From the NCBI RefSeq assembly GCF_019236175.1, contig NZ_JAFAJM010000005.1:1-64000 (forward strand): a stretch of 64,000 bases of DNA. Direction: 5' to 3'. The notes beneath the pieces are model-generated. The model was not told the DNA's origin and ran no database searches. It worked only from the letters and a program-made list of their open reading frames with translations. Below, piece after piece: positions 61,921-64,000 of the stretch. Origin of the DNA: Chryseobacterium sp. (GTDB lineage: Bacteria; Bacteroidota; Bacteroidia; Flavobacteriales; Weeksellaceae). The position numbers and the translations under genes were made by a program. Within the stretch, counting starts at the first letter, position 1. Each line of letters opens with the position of its first letter.

Positions 61921-64000
61921 ATGACATCACAAGAGATACGTCAAAAATTTTTAGATTATTTTAAAAGTAAAGACCACCTGATCGTTCCTTCTGCACCTAT
62001 CGTGCTGAAAGATGATCCTACCCTTATGTTTTCCAACTCAGGAATGACGCAGTTCAAAGATTTTTTCTTAGGCTATAAAACCCCTACCGCCCCTAGAATT
62101 GCCGATACACAGAAGTGTCTGAGAGTTTCCGGAAAACATAATGATTTGGATGATGTGGGTAGAGATACTTACCACCATACCATGTTTGAAATGTTGGGAA
62201 ACTGGTCTTTCGGGGATTACTTCAAAAAAGAGGCTATTGCTTTTGCCTGGGAATTACTGACTGAAGTATACGGAATTCCAAAAGACAATTTATATGTAAC
62301 GATTTTTGAAGGTGATACTTCTGAAAACCTTGACAGAGACCAGGATGCTTATGATTTCTGGAAGTCTCATATTTCAGAAGACAGAATCATCAATGGAAAT
62401 AAAAAAGACAACTTCTGGGAGATGGGTGAAAGCGGGCCATGCGGACCGTGTTCAGAGATTCATATCGACTTGAGAACTCCGGAAGAAAAAGCAGCCGTTC
62501 CCGGAATTACATTAGTGAATCAGGATCATCCGCAGGTAGTGGAAGTATGGAACCTTGTTTTCATGGAATTCAACAGAAAAGCGGACAAATCTTTAGAAAA
62601 ACTTCCTGCTCAGCATGTAGATACCGGAATGGGCTTTGAGCGTCTTTGTATGGCTCTTCAGGGAAAATCTTCGAACTATGATACGGATGTTTTCACCCCG
62701 CTGATTTCTAAAGTGGAGGAGCTTTCCGGTAAAAAATATACAGGTATTTTAGAAGATGAAAAAGATATTGCCATTCGTGTGGTAGTAGACCACATCAGAG
62801 CGGTTTCTTTTGCTATCGCTGATGGTCAGCTTCCTTCCAACGGAGGTGCAGGATATGTAATCCGAAGGATTCTCAGAAGAGGTATTTCTTATGCATACAG
62901 ATTCCTGGGAATGAAGGAACCTTTCCTTTATCAGTTGGTTCCTGTTCTTCAGAAGCAAATGGGTACATTCTTCCCTGAAATTGAAAAACAAGGAAAGTTA
63001 GTAGGTGAAGTGATCAAAAGTGAAGAAGAATCTTTCTTAAAAACGATTGAAAACGGATTACTAAGAGTAGAGAAACTGATCCAGCAAACCATTGCCGATC
63101 ATTCAAAAGTATTACCAAGCGAAGAAGTTTTTGAACTTTATGACACGTATGGCTTCCCTGATGATTTAACAAGAATTATTGCTGAAGAAAAAGGTCTGAC
63201 GATTGATGAGCAAGGATTTAAAGCCGAAATGGAAAAACAAAAACAGCGTTCTAAATCTGATTCTGCCCAAAAAGTATATGACTGGGTTGTTTTAGAAGAG
63301 AAACCTGAAACATTTGTAGGCTATGACCAGACTGAGTCTGAAACATACATTACAAGATACAGAAAGGTAGAGAATAAAGACGGAGAATTTTATCAGGTCG
63401 TACTGAGCAGCTCTCCTTTCTACCCTGAAGGAGGAGGGCAGGTTGGAGACAAAGGTGTTCTTGAAAATGCAGCTGAAAGTTTTGAAGTACTGGAAACTAA
63501 GAAAGAAAACGGGCTGGTTATTTCATTAATCAACGGGCTTCCAAAAGATGCAGGAGCTGTTTTCTATGCTAAAGTAAATGCTTCTGAGAGAAAAAATTCT
63601 CAGGCAAACCACTCTGTGACTCACCTTTTACACGAAGCTTTAAGAGATGTTTTAGGAACCCATGTGGAACAAAAAGGTTCTTATGTAGGACCCGATTACC
63701 TTCGTTTTGACTTCTCCCATTTTAATAAAATGACGGAAGAAGAATTAGCTTTAATTGAAGAAAAAGTAAACAGCAAAATCAAAGAAAGTATTGCTTTACA
63801 GGAATTCAGAAACATTCCTATTCAGGAGGCTCTGGATAAAGGTGCAATGGCATTGTTTGGTGAAAAATATGGTGACAACGTAAGAATGATTCAGTTCGGA
63901 AGTTCGAAAGAACTTTGTGGAGGAACTCACGTAAAAAACACCAGTGAAATCGGGCATTTCAAAATTACATCTGAAGGTTCTGCAGCCGCAGGAATCAGAA
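61921..64000 (+). CDS. alaS: Alanyl-tRNA synthetase, 5' part (3' end beyond the window)
   Basis: The frame is open from the ATG at 61921 to the window end, giving 693 residues of a protein usually about 870 long. It begins [20 protein letters not shown], then class II catalytic elements ([34 protein letters not shown]). The editing domain has the zinc-binding [17 protein letters not shown] (HxxxH near 564) and [19 protein letters not shown] (CxxxH). It charges tRNA-Ala and removes mischarged Ser or Gly. It follows a 413-base gap with its own promoter box. Confidence 0.97.
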   Translation, partial: MTSQEIRQKFLDYFKSKDHLIVPSAPIVLKDDPTLMFSNSGMTQFKDFFLGYKTPTAPRIADTQKCLRVSGKHNDLDDVGRDTYHHTMFEMLGNWSFGDYFKKEAIAFAWELLTEVYGIPKDNLYVTIFEGDTSENLDRDQDAYDFWKSHISEDRIINGNKKDNFWEMGESGPCGPCSEIHIDLRTPEEKAAVPGITLVNQDHPQVVEVWNLVFMEFNRKADKSLEKLPAQHVDTGMGFERLCMALQGKSSNYDTDVFTPLISKVEELSGKKYTGILEDEKDIAIRVVVDHIRAVSFAIADGQLPSNGGAGYVIRRILRRGISYAYRFLGMKEPFLYQLVPVLQKQMGTFFPEIEKQGKLVGEVIKSEEESFLKTIENGLLRVEKLIQQTIADHSKVLPSEEVFELYDTYGFPDDLTRIIAEEKGLTIDEQGFKAEMEKQKQRSKSDSAQKVYDWVVLEEKPETFVGYDQTESETYITRYRKVENKDGEFYQVVLSSSPFYPEGGGQVGDKGVLENAAESFEVLETKKENGLVISLINGLPKDAGAVFYAKVNASERKNSQANHSVTHLLHEALRDVLGTHVEQKGSYVGPDYLRFDFSHFNKMTEEELALIEEKVNSKIKESIALQEFRNIPIQEALDKGAMALFGEKYGDNVRMIQFGSSKELCGGTHVKNTSEIGHFKITSEGSAAAGIR

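Overview
The window looks like the chromosome of a flavobacterium, most likely Chryseobacterium or a close relative (Weeksellaceae, Bacteroidota). The reasons are low GC content, several proteins ending in type IX secretion (T9SS) sorting domains, promoters with the Bacteroidota -7 box TAnnTTTG lying only a few bases before start codons, weak Shine-Dalgarno signals, a fused E1 alpha/beta 2-oxoacid dehydrogenase, an archaeal/eukaryotic-type ProS, and a DnaE with an N-terminal proofreading exonuclease. The genus is an inference. No tRNA, rRNA, CRISPR array, insertion sequence or complete prophage was seen.

Layout. 1-6.2 kb is an accessory region: the 3' end of an Rhs polymorphic toxin with a nuclease-like tip, a pentapeptide-repeat protein directly behind it (candidate immunity), a 29-codon remnant that looks like a second immunity-gene start, and then small secreted or membrane proteins. 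6.3-9.3 kb holds an MFS transporter and prfC. 9.4-26 kb mixes three T9SS-exported proteins (a metalloprotease and two large adhesin-like proteins) with acyl-CoA dehydrogenase, acyl-CoA synthetase, a NIF3-like protein with a coiled-coil partner, and a voltage-gated K+ channel. 26-36.5 kb holds dnaE, a T9SS subtilase, the fused E1 dehydrogenase and a bestrophin-like channel. 36.5-42.7 kb holds an Lrp regulator divergent from a PLP sulfur-amino-acid enzyme, a glycosyltransferase, two methyltransferases and a ZIP transporter. 42.8-56 kb holds a FadL-like porin with a Gly-rich lipoprotein, proS, a DUF937-OmpA protein, mntH, grpE-dnaJ, a DUF808 protein, an esterase, a DedA protein and prfB. 56-61.5 kb is a run of minus-strand genes: an AAA ATPase with a FAD oxidoreductase, then ECF sigma / zinc anti-sigma / DUF417 / MsrAB. 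alaS enters at 61.9 kb and runs off the end.

Working relationships. The most system-like locus is 59.0-61.5 kb. A sigma factor, a small HxxxCxxC (ZAS-type) protein, a DUF417 membrane protein (family of E. coli RclC/YkgB) and a membrane-anchored MsrA-MsrB lie in one orientation, which suggests a self-contained oxidant or reactive-chlorine response. The second is the Rhs toxin with its candidate immunity gene and decayed second immunity start. Other points of interest are a palindrome over the mntH start region, a palindrome between lrp and the PLP-enzyme gene, intact exonuclease motifs beside a degenerate PHP domain in DnaE, half of the usual zinc-finger motifs in DnaJ, no programmed frameshift in prfB, and an AAA ATPase with an IF-2-like N-terminus and an altered Walker A.

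All functional calls come from reading motifs and context by eye; no database search was run.
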